Shown: positions 7,305 to 15,350 of the stretch, one piece after another
Position numbering within the stretch: the stretch's first letter is position 1
How the letters are laid out: each line of letters starts with the position of its first letter
Source: Pseudomonadales bacterium
Lineage (GTDB): Bacteria > Pseudomonadota > Gammaproteobacteria > Pseudomonadales > JAHRWD01
Direction: 5' to 3'
NCBI GenBank assembly: GCA_016763075.1
Contig: JAESUM010000090.1
Span: 1 to 35,393, forward strand
DNA length: 35,393 nucleotides
Program-made: the position numbers and the translations under genes
Notes under the pieces: generated by a model
Databases searched by the model: none
Told to the model about the DNA's origin: nothing
Seen by the model: the letters and a program-made list of their open reading frames with translations, nothing else

Positions 7305-9326
7305 TCAAACTTGTTTTATGAACTGCTTATAAAGCAGTGGCACCACAAATATAACCAGTAGCGCTGAGCTCATGGAGCCAAATATAAGGGAGATTGCCAG
7401 TCCGCCAAATACCGCGTCGGGCACCATAATGGCAGTACCCAGTGCAATGGCCATGGTAGTGAGCATGATGGGTCGCAGCCGAATAGCTCCGGCTTCGCGA
7501 ATGGCGTCATCCATGTCATAGCCCTGTGCTAGCCGGTCTTGGATGAACTCAACAATCAGCAACGAGTTGCGCACCACTGCGCCCACTAACGCAATGACTC
7601 CAGCCATAGATGCAGAAGAAAACGTAACGCCGCATATCCAGTGCCCAGGGAATACACCGATGAAGGCCAGTGGAATAGCGGACATCACTAGTGCCGGCAT
7701 TTTGAAGCTGCGAAAGTAGCCCACCAACAACAGGTAAATCACCACTAGGGTTAGCACCATGGCTAGGCCCATGTCTCTAAATGCATCCAGCATCAGGCGT
7801 AATTCGCCTTCCCATAATAGGCTGTAGCCATCCAAACTGTTGGGCCTTACTGCTTCAGTTTGCAGGTTGACGGTTTTTAAGTGATCAAGGCCATGTACAT
7901 GCATGCCATTAAGCCGCCGGTCGAGATCTAACACCGCATAGATGGCACCGGTGTTGGCTGTTTCGCCGCCAACGTAATGAACCCGTTCGGTGTCTTTATG
8001 GTGTATCGGCTTTAATGCCGTAGCTTCAACGACGTCTACCAGTTCAGAAAGGGGTACTTTTTTACCCGCCGAGTTGGTTACAAAGGCCCGTTCAAGCAGT
8101 TGTGGCTCAATGCGTTGCTGCCGAGGAATATGTAGTTTTATCGGCACTGGGCTGCGCTCCCCTTGGGGGTGGGCGTAGCCAAGGGTTTCGCCTGTCATTA
8201 AGCGCCCCAATGCTTGGGATACTTTAGCGGGGTCAAGCCCTGCAAGTGCTACGGCATCGCGGCGAATTTGAAAGCGGTATTCTGAAACGTTTGAAGGGGT
8301 GCTGGTATGCACTTCAGCCATGTCATAGGTGTTTCGGTATTCAGCAGCAACCTTTTGTACCAGTTGTTCGAGTACTTCAAGGTCAGGCCCATATAGCTCC
8401 GCTAAAATGGTGGCCCGAACCGGTGGCCCTGATGGGTCTTCCAGCAGCTGAATGGTGCTGCCGGGGTAACGCGCAGCAATTTTAGCGACCGCCGGACGAA
8501 GCGCTAGTACGATATCGATAGAGCGGGTTTCACGCTGAAATTTATCGACCAAGTTAACCCGTATCTCGGCAAATTGCGGGCCTACATATTGGGCGCTACC
8601 TTTGAGCTGGCTGTTGAAATCGACAATGGCGGGAATGCCAATGTAGGTTTGGTAATGGGTGACTAACGGCTGTTGCGCGATCACTTCGCCAATCTCACGG
8701 GCTACGCGGTCGGTAATTTCAAGCGGTGTATCATCTGCTAGATGGATATTCACCAAGAACGTATTTTTGTTGTCCTTGGGCAAAAATGTCATCGGTACGC
8801 CAAGGTACGACACTGCGCCGGATGAACCTTGAGGCCGTAAAAACTGCCAGCTTGGCTGTAAAAATGAAGCGCCAATCAACACGATAATACCAACGTAAAA
8901 CAGCCGCCGGGTCCGAGTGTTATCGAGCAGCGCAGTCAGCAGGCGTTTATAAATTTGTTGGGTACGCAGTTTCCTTTTTGGTTTGGCTACCTGTGCTTGT
9001 TTAGTGTTTATCAGCACTACGGCGCTTGGCAGCCAGCGCCGAGCCAGCCATGGGGTAACAGAATAAGCGATGATCAAAGAGGCGATCATCGCGGTTGGGA
9101 CATTAAACGCGAAGGGGTAAAAGTACTGCCCCAACATACCGGTGACCATGGTGAGCGCAAGAAAAACCGTGATGACGGTAAACGTTGCAAGGGTGGTGGG
9201 GTTGCCGATTTCGTTGGTGGCTTTCACAGCAGCGGCTGCGCGTGTTTCTTTATCTGCGCCGGCGGGTAATTGGTCGAAATGCCGGTGAATATTTTCGATC
9301 ACCACAATGGCGTCATCAACCAACAT
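7305..9326 (-). CDS. RND efflux permease, C-terminal fragment of a frameshifted gene
   Basis: This 673-residue frame is the continuation of the permease that starts at 10587. It opens with MLVDDAIVVIENIHRH, the TM4 segment with the Asp-Asp pair of the RND proton relay, and continues through TM5-6, the second large periplasmic loop and TM7-12. GAVVRNSLLIVEFIQDRL near the C-terminus is the TM10 region, where Arg stands in place of the Lys of AcrB. The ATG at 9324-9326 is an internal Met of the intact family protein, has no ribosome-binding site, and overlaps the upstream frame by 11 bases. With one 7-bp repeat unit fewer (9342-9364) the two frames join into one protein of about 1091 residues, normal for the HAE1-type family. 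As written, this fragment is probably not functional. Confidence 0.85.
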   Translation of the reverse strand: MLVDDAIVVIENIHRHFDQLPAGADKETRAAAAVKATNEIGNPTTLATFTVITVFLALTMVTGMLGQYFYPFAFNVPTAMIASLIIAYSVTPWLARRWLPSAVVLINTKQAQVAKPKRKLRTQQIYKRLLTALLDNTRTRRLFYVGIIVLIGASFLQPSWQFLRPQGSSGAVSYLGVPMTFLPKDNKNTFLVNIHLADDTPLEITDRVAREIGEVIAQQPLVTHYQTYIGIPAIVDFNSQLKGSAQYVGPQFAEIRVNLVDKFQRETRSIDIVLALRPAVAKIAARYPGSTIQLLEDPSGPPVRATILAELYGPDLEVLEQLVQKVAAEYRNTYDMAEVHTSTPSNVSEYRFQIRRDAVALAGLDPAKVSQALGRLMTGETLGYAHPQGERSPVPIKLHIPRQQRIEPQLLERAFVTNSAGKKVPLSELVDVVEATALKPIHHKDTERVHYVGGETANTGAIYAVLDLDRRLNGMHVHGLDHLKTVNLQTEAVRPNSLDGYSLLWEGELRLMLDAFRDMGLAMVLTLVVIYLLLVGYFRSFKMPALVMSAIPLAFIGVFPGHWICGVTFSSASMAGVIALVGAVVRNSLLIVEFIQDRLAQGYDMDDAIREAGAIRLRPIMLTTMAIALGTAIMVPDAVFGGLAISLIFGSMSSALLVIFVVPLLYKQFIKQV

Positions 9327-10587
9327 GCCAAGGCTTAATATTAGAGCGTAGAGCGTAGAGCGTAATGCGGTTAAGCGTTGGTCCTGCCAGCAAGTCGGCG
9401 CCCATTACCACGGCAAAGACCAGTGGAATGGTAATGGCAACAATAAGCGCGGCTCGGGCACCTAAAAACACCAGCATAATCAACGACACAATGCCGATGG
9501 CTATGAGTAAATGTTCAACTAGTTGAGACACGGTTCGATCTGCTTTGACGCCATCGTCGCGGGTGATGACAAGCTCTACTTCCGGGGGGATAAAACCCTT
9601 TTCCATTTGCGCTAGCCGCTTGCGTAGTGCGGTGGTTAGCACCACGGCGTTCACGCCAATGCGCTTGGCAACCGCCAAAGTAGCGGCGGACATTTCGGTT
9701 TGCCCTACATTAACGACCCGTGCATCAGCTCGGCCAAAGGCAAAGCGGGTCATCTGTTTGCGCTCGGTGGGCGGCCCATCAACGATTTGCGCTAAGTCGG
9801 ATACTCGAACCAAGCGCCCGTTATTATTGAGCACAATGATATCTGCTACCTGTTTGGCAGATCGCAACAAGCCATCAACACGCAAACTATGATTTGTTTG
9901 ATCGTACACGCGCAGCCCAAGCGAGCGGTCAATGTTGGCGCTGTTAACCGCTGCGGCGAGCTGATCAATGGTGATACCAAATGACTGCAAACGTTCAGGT
10001 AATACTTCTATGCGGATTTCGCGGGGTAGCCCGCCCACCACGTAGCTAATGGCCACGCCCTCTACGCTGCGAAGGTGTTCTAGCACGCGCTGAGCCATAC
10101 GCCTTAGCTGGTGATCATCATATTTTTTTGATGTGAGGGTCACCGTAAATGCCGGGACATCGTCAATATCGATGGATTGAATATTGGGTTCTAACGCGCC
10201 AGGGGGAAGCCGGTGGCGGTTTCGCAGTACGCTGTTGTAGAGCCGAACCATCGCATCTTCTTTGTTTTGACCGACTTCAAACTCAACCAATACCGAAGCC
10301 ATGCCGCTGCTGGCGGTGCCGTATATGTGCCGCACGCCATCAATAGAGGCCAGTTCAGATTCAAACGGCGATAGCAGTAAATGTTCTACTTCTAAGGGCG
10401 ATGCGCCGGGCAGTGCAACTTGAATTTGCGCCGCAGGAACGATGATTTGGGGGTTCTCTTCGCGTGGTGTATAGAGCAGTCCCATGCTGCCAAAGCCAAG
10501 CATCGCGATGCATATTAATACGGTTAACTTGGACTCAATAAAGTAAAGCGCAAGCCGGCCTGCAAAATTTAAAGGTGCTGGAGTCAT
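9316..10587 (-). CDS. RND efflux permease, N-terminal fragment of a frameshifted gene
   Basis: This 423-residue frame is the true 5' part of an RND multidrug-type inner-membrane permease. It has TM1 (KLTVLICIAMLGFGSMGLLY), TPREENPQI after it, the porter subdomains PN1/PN2 (ALPGASPLEVEHLL; SIDIDDVPAFTVTL; GGLPREIRIEV), and TM2-3 (LLIAIGIVSLIMLVFLGARA; VAITIPLVFAVVM). It ends abnormally: after NRITLYAL the frame leaves the family sequence with RSNIKPWHVG and stops at 9316-9318. The family sequence ILSLGMLVDD resumes in another frame at once. The start overlaps the adaptor gene by 4 bases. The substrate is unknown. Without TM4-12 the product could not pump. Confidence 0.87.
   Translation of the reverse strand: MTPAPLNFAGRLALYFIESKLTVLICIAMLGFGSMGLLYTPREENPQIIVPAAQIQVALPGASPLEVEHLLLSPFESELASIDGVRHIYGTASSGMASVLVEFEVGQNKEDAMVRLYNSVLRNRHRLPPGALEPNIQSIDIDDVPAFTVTLTSKKYDDHQLRRMAQRVLEHLRSVEGVAISYVVGGLPREIRIEVLPERLQSFGITIDQLAAAVNSANIDRSLGLRVYDQTNHSLRVDGLLRSAKQVADIIVLNNNGRLVRVSDLAQIVDGPPTERKQMTRFAFGRADARVVNVGQTEMSAATLAVAKRIGVNAVVLTTALRKRLAQMEKGFIPPEVELVITRDDGVKADRTVSQLVEHLLIAIGIVSLIMLVFLGARAALIVAITIPLVFAVVMGADLLAGPTLNRITLYALRSNIKPWHVG
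9342..9364. repeat. Three-copy 7-bp tandem repeat that breaks the RND permease frame
   Basis: TAGAGCG occurs three times in perfect tandem (9342-9348, 9349-9355, 9356-9362) followed by TA. On the coding strand the unit is CGCTCTA. Two copies would read R-I-T-L-Y-A-L-I-L-S-L-G-M-L-V-D-D, exactly the expected family sequence. Three copies shift the frame and give an early stop. Loss or gain of one unit by strand slippage would switch the gene on or off; an assembly or sequencing error or a recent null mutation are the alternatives. Confidence 0.9.
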
Positions 10588-11687
10588 GGTGCTACTACTG
10601 CGCGTGTGCTGTTGATATCACCGTCTGTTAACTGGGTAGGGGGGGCAAGAATTAGCCGCCAGCCGGGCTCGACACCAGCAAGAATCTGCTTGTACTGCTG
10701 CCAACTGCGGCCAATGCGGACACTTCGAAAACGCACTATGTTTTGCTCATCCAGCAAAAACACACCCGCAATACCTGCACGTTGAGTGATGGCAGACGCT
10801 AAAACAACCAACGTGGGCCTTGCTTCAAGGGGAATATTAGCCTGGGCGAATTGCCCTGGCGATAAACCAATATCATTGGGCACGCCAATCAAAACCTTGC
10901 TTCTGCGGGTTACAGGGTCAGCAAATTGAACAATGCGTTTAATTTTGCCGACGATCTCCTGTGTTTGGTTGGGGGCAGATACCGTAATTTGTTGGCCAAT
11001 TCGAATGGATGCGATCTGCGCCGACGACAAGTAAATTTCCAGCTCCATGGTGCTAAGAATATCCAGCCTAAGGATAGGTTCGCCCGCAAGCGCCAAATCC
11101 CCTTGGTCCCGTAGTCGTTCGCGCACTTGGGCTTGAACGGGGCTGGTTAGCAAAATAGAGCGCAAATCCTGTTCGGCGGAAATGAGCGCGCCTTCGGCTT
11201 GGGCCAAAGAGGCTTCGGCTTGCCGTTGCCGTACTTCGGCATTTTGTAGTTGTTCCGGGGACAATGCTTTGGTTTTGGACAGTGCTTGGTAGCGTTTTAT
11301 GTCTGCACGGGCATCTTGAAGCTCGGCGTTAGCGGCTTGGGTTCCAGCCTTTGCGCTTCTGATGGCGGCTTCAACCTGAGTGCCATCAATTTTCACCAGT
11401 AAATCGCCGGGTTCAATTTGGTCGCCTTCGCTGACGTTTAGCTGGTCGATGTAACCGGTGATTCGCGATGATATTTGCAGCTGATCTTTAGCTACTACCG
11501 TGCCTGGTGCAGCGTAAAACAACGGTAACGTGCGCTGAGTCACCAGAGCGGTTTGAAGTTGGTAACTCGTCGGTGTTACTGCGCTGTTGCTTAGGTCAAT
11601 TGGCTCGGGATCTGTGGTGCATGCGGCCAGTGCAACGGCTAATAAGCCGTAGGTAACCCATAAATGAGGCTGGAAATAGCGGCTCAT
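10584..11687 (-). CDS. RND efflux periplasmic adaptor (membrane fusion) lipoprotein
   Basis: This is a HlyD/AcrA-type adaptor of 367 residues that would link the RND permease to an outer-membrane channel. The N-terminus is a lipoprotein signal peptide with lipobox LAAC (Cys23). Then come the barrel-sandwich half-motif (APGTVVAKDQLQISSRITGYI, with VSEGDQIEPGDLLVKID), a helical hairpin rich in Ala, Gln and Glu (about residues 105-165), the second lipoyl half, a beta-barrel domain and a membrane-proximal domain. It overlaps tetR by 4 bases upstream and the permease by 4 bases downstream, so the three genes are translationally coupled. No TolC-type channel gene is in the window. Confidence 0.9.
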   Translation of the reverse strand: MSRYFQPHLWVTYGLLAVALAACTTDPEPIDLSNSAVTPTSYQLQTALVTQRTLPLFYAAPGTVVAKDQLQISSRITGYIDQLNVSEGDQIEPGDLLVKIDGTQVEAAIRSAKAGTQAANAELQDARADIKRYQALSKTKALSPEQLQNAEVRQRQAEASLAQAEGALISAEQDLRSILLTSPVQAQVRERLRDQGDLALAGEPILRLDILSTMELEIYLSSAQIASIRIGQQITVSAPNQTQEIVGKIKRIVQFADPVTRRSKVLIGVPNDIGLSPGQFAQANIPLEARPTLVVLASAITQRAGIAGVFLLDEQNIVRFRSVRIGRSWQQYKQILAGVEPGWRLILAPPTQLTDGDINSTRAVVAP

Positions 11688-12295
11688 TGGTTGGCTCCAA
11701 GCGCTGAACTTAACAACTGCGTAACGTGATTTGAGATCAGCTCGAAATCGTTTTCTGGTCTATCGCTATCGGATAAATATTCACGAATTGGCGCGGTTTC
11801 AAAATGGAAAATGATCAATCCAACCATCGATATTGCAAGCATATAAGGGTCACTTTTACTGGAGAGGTTTTTCGCAAAGGAAGCGATGGCCTCAAAAGGG
11901 CCGACAAACAATCGTTCTGTGAGTAGTTTTAAGCGCGCTTCGTCGCCGTCTAATAATTCTCGTTGAAGCAGTGTTCTTAGGCTTAGGTCGTTGCCCATCA
12001 GTGCCACAAAATGGCTGACAAATTGGGTAAGTTGGTTTTGAGGCGGTGATGTGCGATCAAGAGAATTGACAATGTTTTCAACTTTATCTGCAAACACATG
12101 CTCCATCACTGCTAAGTACAGCCGCTGTTTGTTGGGAAAGTGATGGTACAAAGCTGCAGCGCTAGTGCCCACTTTTTTGGAGATATCTCGCATCGATACA
12201 CCGCTATATCCTTGCGCGGCAAACATTGGAGTAGCCTTTTGCAAGATGTTGGAGTAAGCATTTGGGCGTTTGGTGGGGGTGGCTGAATGAGGCAT
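11684..12295 (-). CDS. TetR/AcrR-family transcriptional regulator
   Basis: The 203-residue protein has an N-terminal TetR helix-turn-helix (about residues 15-60) with GVSMRDISKKVGTSAAALYHHFPNKQRL, the strongly conserved part of the family. The C-terminal ligand domain is not diagnostic. It is the first gene of the efflux operon and overlaps the adaptor gene by 4 bases, so it probably represses its own operon in response to a pump substrate. A candidate operator lies 24 bases upstream (12320-12335). Confidence 0.92.
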   Translation of the reverse strand: MPHSATPTKRPNAYSNILQKATPMFAAQGYSGVSMRDISKKVGTSAAALYHHFPNKQRLYLAVMEHVFADKVENIVNSLDRTSPPQNQLTQFVSHFVALMGNDLSLRTLLQRELLDGDEARLKLLTERLFVGPFEAIASFAKNLSSKSDPYMLAISMVGLIIFHFETAPIREYLSDSDRPENDFELISNHVTQLLSSALGANQ

Positions 12296-12319
12296 GAGCG
12301 TACTCGAAAAATGACCTTA

Positions 12320-12335
12320 CTTAACGTTTGTTAAG
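12320..12335. promoter_or_regulatory. Putative TetR-type operator
   Basis: CTTAAC-GTTT-GTTAAG is a perfect 6+6 inverted repeat just upstream of the tetR start, in the position expected for autoregulation. The palindrome form is typical of TetR-family sites, but binding is inferred. Confidence 0.45.
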
Positions 12336-12398
12336 GTGGCGGGATATTAATGCAGGCTCAACAGAAATGCCAATGAATTATGATGATTTGAGTCTAGC

Positions 12399-12414
12399 AA
12401 AGGACTAAAGGACT
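12399..12414. repeat. 8-bp tandem duplication
   Basis: AAAGGACT is repeated exactly twice in the 202-base gap between tetR and hda. I see no gene or clear terminator in that gap besides the TetR-type palindrome and the repeats at 12473-12504. Confidence 0.6.
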
Positions 12415-12472
12415 GCTTGGAAAGGGCTATTTGGAACTCGTCCAAACGTATAAAAAAGACCGCATAAACCGG

Positions 12473-12504
12473 CTATGGGCTTATATGGGTCATGGGCCTA
12501 TGGG
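12473..12504 (-). repeat. Degenerate CCCATA repeats at the hda stop codon
   Basis: On the coding strand CCCATA/CCCATG recurs four times, beginning with the last codons of hda (CCA TAG). On the plus strand the TATGGG or CATGGG units start at 12474, 12484, 12491 and 12499. Spacing is 7-10 bases, so the array is irregular. Confidence 0.5.
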
Positions 12505-13232
12505 TTATTGAACGGTGGCGGGCTTGCCGTGACTTCAAGTATCTCTTTTACGAAGGGGATGGTGAGTTTCTTTTTCTTGATTCGCAGGCCTTCGGTATCA
12601 AGTTGCGCCAGTAATGACATCAAGTAGGTCATGTCTCGCGAGCTGCGGGACAAAATATAGTGAGCTACTTTTTCTGATAATTCCATACCGCGAAGCTGAG
12701 CACGAAACTGCAATACTTCCATTTTTTGATAATCATTGAGCGGGTCTAAACGTAGGGTTAGCCCAGATTGCATGCGGGTTTTTAGGTCTGATAATTGAAT
12801 ATTAAGCGAGCGAGGTGCTGATTTGGCCGCCACCACAAGTTTGGCGTTTTCAGCCATCAGGCGGTTAAACAGGTGAAACAGCGCGGTTTCCCATTCTGCG
12901 CTACCTGCGATTATTTCAAGGTTATCAATGCAGACGAGCTCGATACCAGCGAGGTTATCCAATAGGTTTGTGGGGCTATCGATCAGGTCTTCCGCCAGTA
13001 TGTACGCCGCCGAGCGGCCTTGCTCTCTTGCTTCGTGGGTAGCGCCTTGCAGCAGGTGACTGCAGCCGCAACCTGGCGATGCCCAAAGGTATATGAGCCC
13101 TGAACTTGGAGTGTTTACAAATTCTTGAAGCTCGTACAGTGCATCGGAATTATTGCCAGGCAAATAGTTTTCGAACCGCGCTTCTACATCAACTTCAAAC
13201 CCAAGGGTGAATTGTGAAACCAGCTCAGTCAT
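12498..13232 (-). CDS. hda: DnaA regulatory inactivator Hda
   Basis: Hda is an AAA+ DnaA homologue that, with the DNA-loaded sliding clamp, stimulates hydrolysis of DnaA-bound ATP and so prevents re-initiation of replication. The N-terminus has a clamp-binding hexapeptide QFTLGF (residues 7-12). A P-loop-like segment follows (SPGCGCSHLL, 52-61), then Walker B LVCIDNLE (about 99-106), LKTRMQSGLTLRL, and the C-terminal KKLTIPFVKEIL typical of Hda. The Walker A Lys/Arg position holds Cys57. At 244 residues it is close to the family length. It has no DNA-binding domain IV, which separates it from DnaA. Its start overlaps the upstream phosphatidyltransferase gene by 8 bases. Confidence 0.93.
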   Translation of the reverse strand: MTELVSQFTLGFEVDVEARFENYLPGNNSDALYELQEFVNTPSSGLIYLWASPGCGCSHLLQGATHEAREQGRSAAYILAEDLIDSPTNLLDNLAGIELVCIDNLEIIAGSAEWETALFHLFNRLMAENAKLVVAAKSAPRSLNIQLSDLKTRMQSGLTLRLDPLNDYQKMEVLQFRAQLRGMELSEKVAHYILSRSSRDMTYLMSLLAQLDTEGLRIKKKKLTIPFVKEILEVTASPPPFNNP

Positions 13233-13782
13233 TTTTGTAATGTCGATACTTGTTCCACCATGTAATTACGTAGCCGCTGCCGCTAACGATGCTTGAAAAG
13301 GCGACTAGCCCGATAATCATCTCGATGATAAAAGGTTCAAAAGGGAAAAGGGAGTTGCTCAGCAATATAACGGATACCAGTAATAGTTGACAGAACGTGC
13401 TGATTTTACCCGGCATTGAGGGCGCAACGTCGTAGTGCTCAACGAAAAAATGATAGGCCAAAGCGCCAGAGAAAATGATGATATCGCGGCCCAATACAAT
13501 GGCCGCGAGCCAGATGGGAAGCTGGCCAACGTAGGCCAGCAATAAGAAGCATACGGTCAGTAGGAGCTTGTCGGCAATTGGGTCTGCAATGGCGCCAAAA
13601 CGGCTGTGCCAGTTGAAACGGCGCGCCAGTAAGCCATCTAAACCATCAGAGATTCCGGCAATAATGAACAGTACCGTGGCGCGCATAAATGCACCGTCGT
13701 ATATATAGCAGGCAACCGGCACTACCAGTGCGATTCGGATCATGGTGATCAGGTTCGGAATTTGGCGATATAAAGGGAACAT
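13225..13782 (-). CDS. CDP-alcohol phosphatidyltransferase family protein
   Basis: The 185-residue membrane protein carries the complete family motif D-G-x2-A-R-x8-G-x3-D-x3-D within SDGLDGLLARRFNWHSRFG and AIADPIAD. It begins with QIPNLITMIRI, the usual PgsA-like opening, and has about five or six hydrophobic segments. Members transfer a phosphatidyl group from CDP-diacylglycerol to an alcohol: glycerol-3-phosphate (PgsA), phosphatidylglycerol (CMP-forming cardiolipin synthase) or others. The sequence alone does not decide among them; the NLIT opening and length favour a PgsA- or Cls-like role. It is translationally coupled to hda (8-base overlap), in a position that is empty in the DUF2066-hda arrangement of pseudomonads as I know it. 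Confidence 0.88.
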   Translation of the reverse strand: MFPLYRQIPNLITMIRIALVVPVACYIYDGAFMRATVLFIIAGISDGLDGLLARRFNWHSRFGAIADPIADKLLLTVCFLLLAYVGQLPIWLAAIVLGRDIIIFSGALAYHFFVEHYDVAPSMPGKISTFCQLLLVSVILLSNSLFPFEPFIIEMIIGLVAFSSIVSGSGYVITWWNKYRHYKND

Positions 13783-13835
13783 GAAGTCTCAGTAGTTAGG
13801 CGCCAAGTTTAGGTGCCGTCGGTAGCGCTAGCTAG

Positions 13836-13844
13836 ATTCTAGCA
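13836..13844 (-). promoter_or_regulatory. Putative extended -10 promoter for the phosphatidyltransferase-hda pair
   Basis: On the minus strand TG-C-TAGAAT lies about 55 bases before the phosphatidyltransferase ATG. No good -35 is visible. It would give hda a transcript separate from the upstream DUF2066 gene. Confidence 0.38.
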
Positions 13845-13937
13845 TGTAGCGCGGATTAATTGAGCGTGCCGGCTTAGCTTGTGGCATTAGTTGGCCCAAT
13901 GGATAACTACGGTAGATCACCCAGTACGGGCGTATTG

Positions 13938-15101
13938 CTAGGGTAACCACTGGTATGTGATGGTTTTCGATGAGTAATTAGTGCGGCCTTTGGGTGAGCG
14001 CAGCAATTGTTTGTCGAGCTTGATTAAGCTGTGGAATTGCTGGAGGTTCAATTCGGTATTGATATGAAACTCCGTGTGTTCGGCGCTCACAAGCGTTGGG
14101 TAAACGTGCTTGATACCCGAGAGCTTCTGCAAATACTTAACGAGCCCAGCGTATTGGTCGATTTTTTGTATGCCAAGTACACGAATACGAAGCGCCGATG
14201 AGCTCGAGCCATCTGATTGTAGTGCCGCTGGTTTGGTGTACTGCGCCGCAAAATAATCTGCGACTTGGTTGATAACTGGGCCGAATAGGTTTTCTCCGGG
14301 TTGTGAAGCTGTGCGAAACCGGATGGTCTGTGTTCCATCTATCAATACCCAGCTTGAGTGTGTTGTACCGTTTTTATCGACGTAGCTGCGGCCGGCAAGA
14401 ATGGCATCACTTTGATACCGGGCAGACGCGCTACGGATTGAGTCGACGATTAAGCCGCCAGCCATGCCTAAAGACAGGCGCTGCCCATCGGTGAAATCAA
14501 GAAAGGGTAATTCATAGGGTAAGCCGCGTTGCTTGAGCGAGCTTTCGAGTTGTTTCAGCAGCAATGGCTGGCTATTAAAGCGAACCCATTGGCGCCCGTA
14601 TTGGCCATCATCGGTTAACCAAATGAGAACGCGTGGTCGGCCTGCAGGCCAAATGCTAACGTTGAGGGTCGCTAATTGCTTTTCGATCGCTTGAGCTTGG
14701 TATTGGGCAATAAGGATTCTTCGGCTTTCATCGGCATGTGTACCCATGAACCCAGCGCGGTTAGCCGATGGCGCAAACGTGCGATTAACCTGCCGGTAGC
14801 TAAACTGCGTAATGTACCGCTCAGCTTGCTTGATCATGGTAGCAACGCCAGGTTTGCTGGCAATATTGGTGTCGCCGGTGACTCGCGCTAGCACTTGTTG
14901 AAGGCCTTTTTTGATGGCGTGTTGGCGGGTTTTTGGTTGTTGATCTGCAACCGGCAATTCTGCGCTATACAGATAGGGTACCTGCGCTGCACGTAACGGG
15001 TTGCTGAGTACCAGGGACAAAAGTACCAGGGACAAAAGTATTAAGCAGGTAACAAAGCGACGGCGGTAACCGTGAATCATAGGAAGTGGGTTCGTTAACA
15101 T
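13938..15101 (-). CDS. DUF2066 domain-containing exported protein
   Basis: The protein matches the DUF2066 family found beside purM and hda in Pseudomonas-like genomes; its function is unknown. After a signal peptide (hydrophobic stretch ending NPLRAAQ) come VPYLYSAELPVADQQ, KKGLQQVLARVTGD and PRVLIWLTDDG, all typical of the family. The frame is open up to 15167, but the residues before Met at 15101 would put a second hydrophobic stretch ahead of the signal peptide, so 15101 (387 residues) is preferred; Met at 15080 is also possible. The signal-peptide core contains a 15-bp tandem duplication. It is divergent from purM across about 250 bases. Confidence 0.8.
   Translation of the reverse strand: MLTNPLPMIHGYRRRFVTCLILLSLVLLSLVLSNPLRAAQVPYLYSAELPVADQQPKTRQHAIKKGLQQVLARVTGDTNIASKPGVATMIKQAERYITQFSYRQVNRTFAPSANRAGFMGTHADESRRILIAQYQAQAIEKQLATLNVSIWPAGRPRVLIWLTDDGQYGRQWVRFNSQPLLLKQLESSLKQRGLPYELPFLDFTDGQRLSLGMAGGLIVDSIRSASARYQSDAILAGRSYVDKNGTTHSSWVLIDGTQTIRFRTASQPGENLFGPVINQVADYFAAQYTKPAALQSDGSSSSALRIRVLGIQKIDQYAGLVKYLQKLSGIKHVYPTLVSAEHTEFHINTELNLQQFHSLIKLDKQLLRSPKGRTNYSSKTITYQWLP
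15007..15040. repeat. 15-bp in-frame tandem duplication in a signal peptide
   Basis: AGTACCAGGGACAAA occurs twice in perfect tandem (15007-15021, 15022-15036) plus four bases of a third copy. On the minus strand it encodes a repeated five-residue hydrophobic unit (L-S-L-V-L) in the signal-peptide core of the DUF2066 protein. Confidence 0.9.
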
Positions 15102-15218
15102 CGGTATCCGGAGTCTGAAAAGATAAGTCGACAAGCTAAGTAGAAAAACAAATGCGGTTTTTGGCATTAATGCTCGGTTTGATCGAAAATCATCTCGCCT
15201 TGTAAAGCACCCAACCTA

Positions 15219-15224
15219 TATAAT
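15219..15224 (+). promoter_or_regulatory. Putative -10 element for purM
   Basis: A consensus TATAAT lies upstream of purM in the divergent DUF2066-purM region. The sequence 17 bases before it (CGCCTT) is a poor -35, and TTGTAA at 15200 is too close (13 bases). Transcription would start near 15231, leaving a leader of about 120 bases. I did not find a PurR-type palindrome. Confidence 0.4.
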
Positions 15225-15350
15225 GCTGGCGATTATTGCGACACCGTACAAAGTCCATTTATCGGTAATTTCATGGGCGACAACTGCGACATCAAAAAGC
15301 CGCAGCAATCCTTCTCAATATACACTGAAAATGGCAGAAATATCGAATCT

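Noticed and set aside
7305-12295. RND operon as a new multi-gene system
   Set aside because: tetR-adaptor-permease is a standard efflux layout; only the repeat-borne frameshift is unusual.
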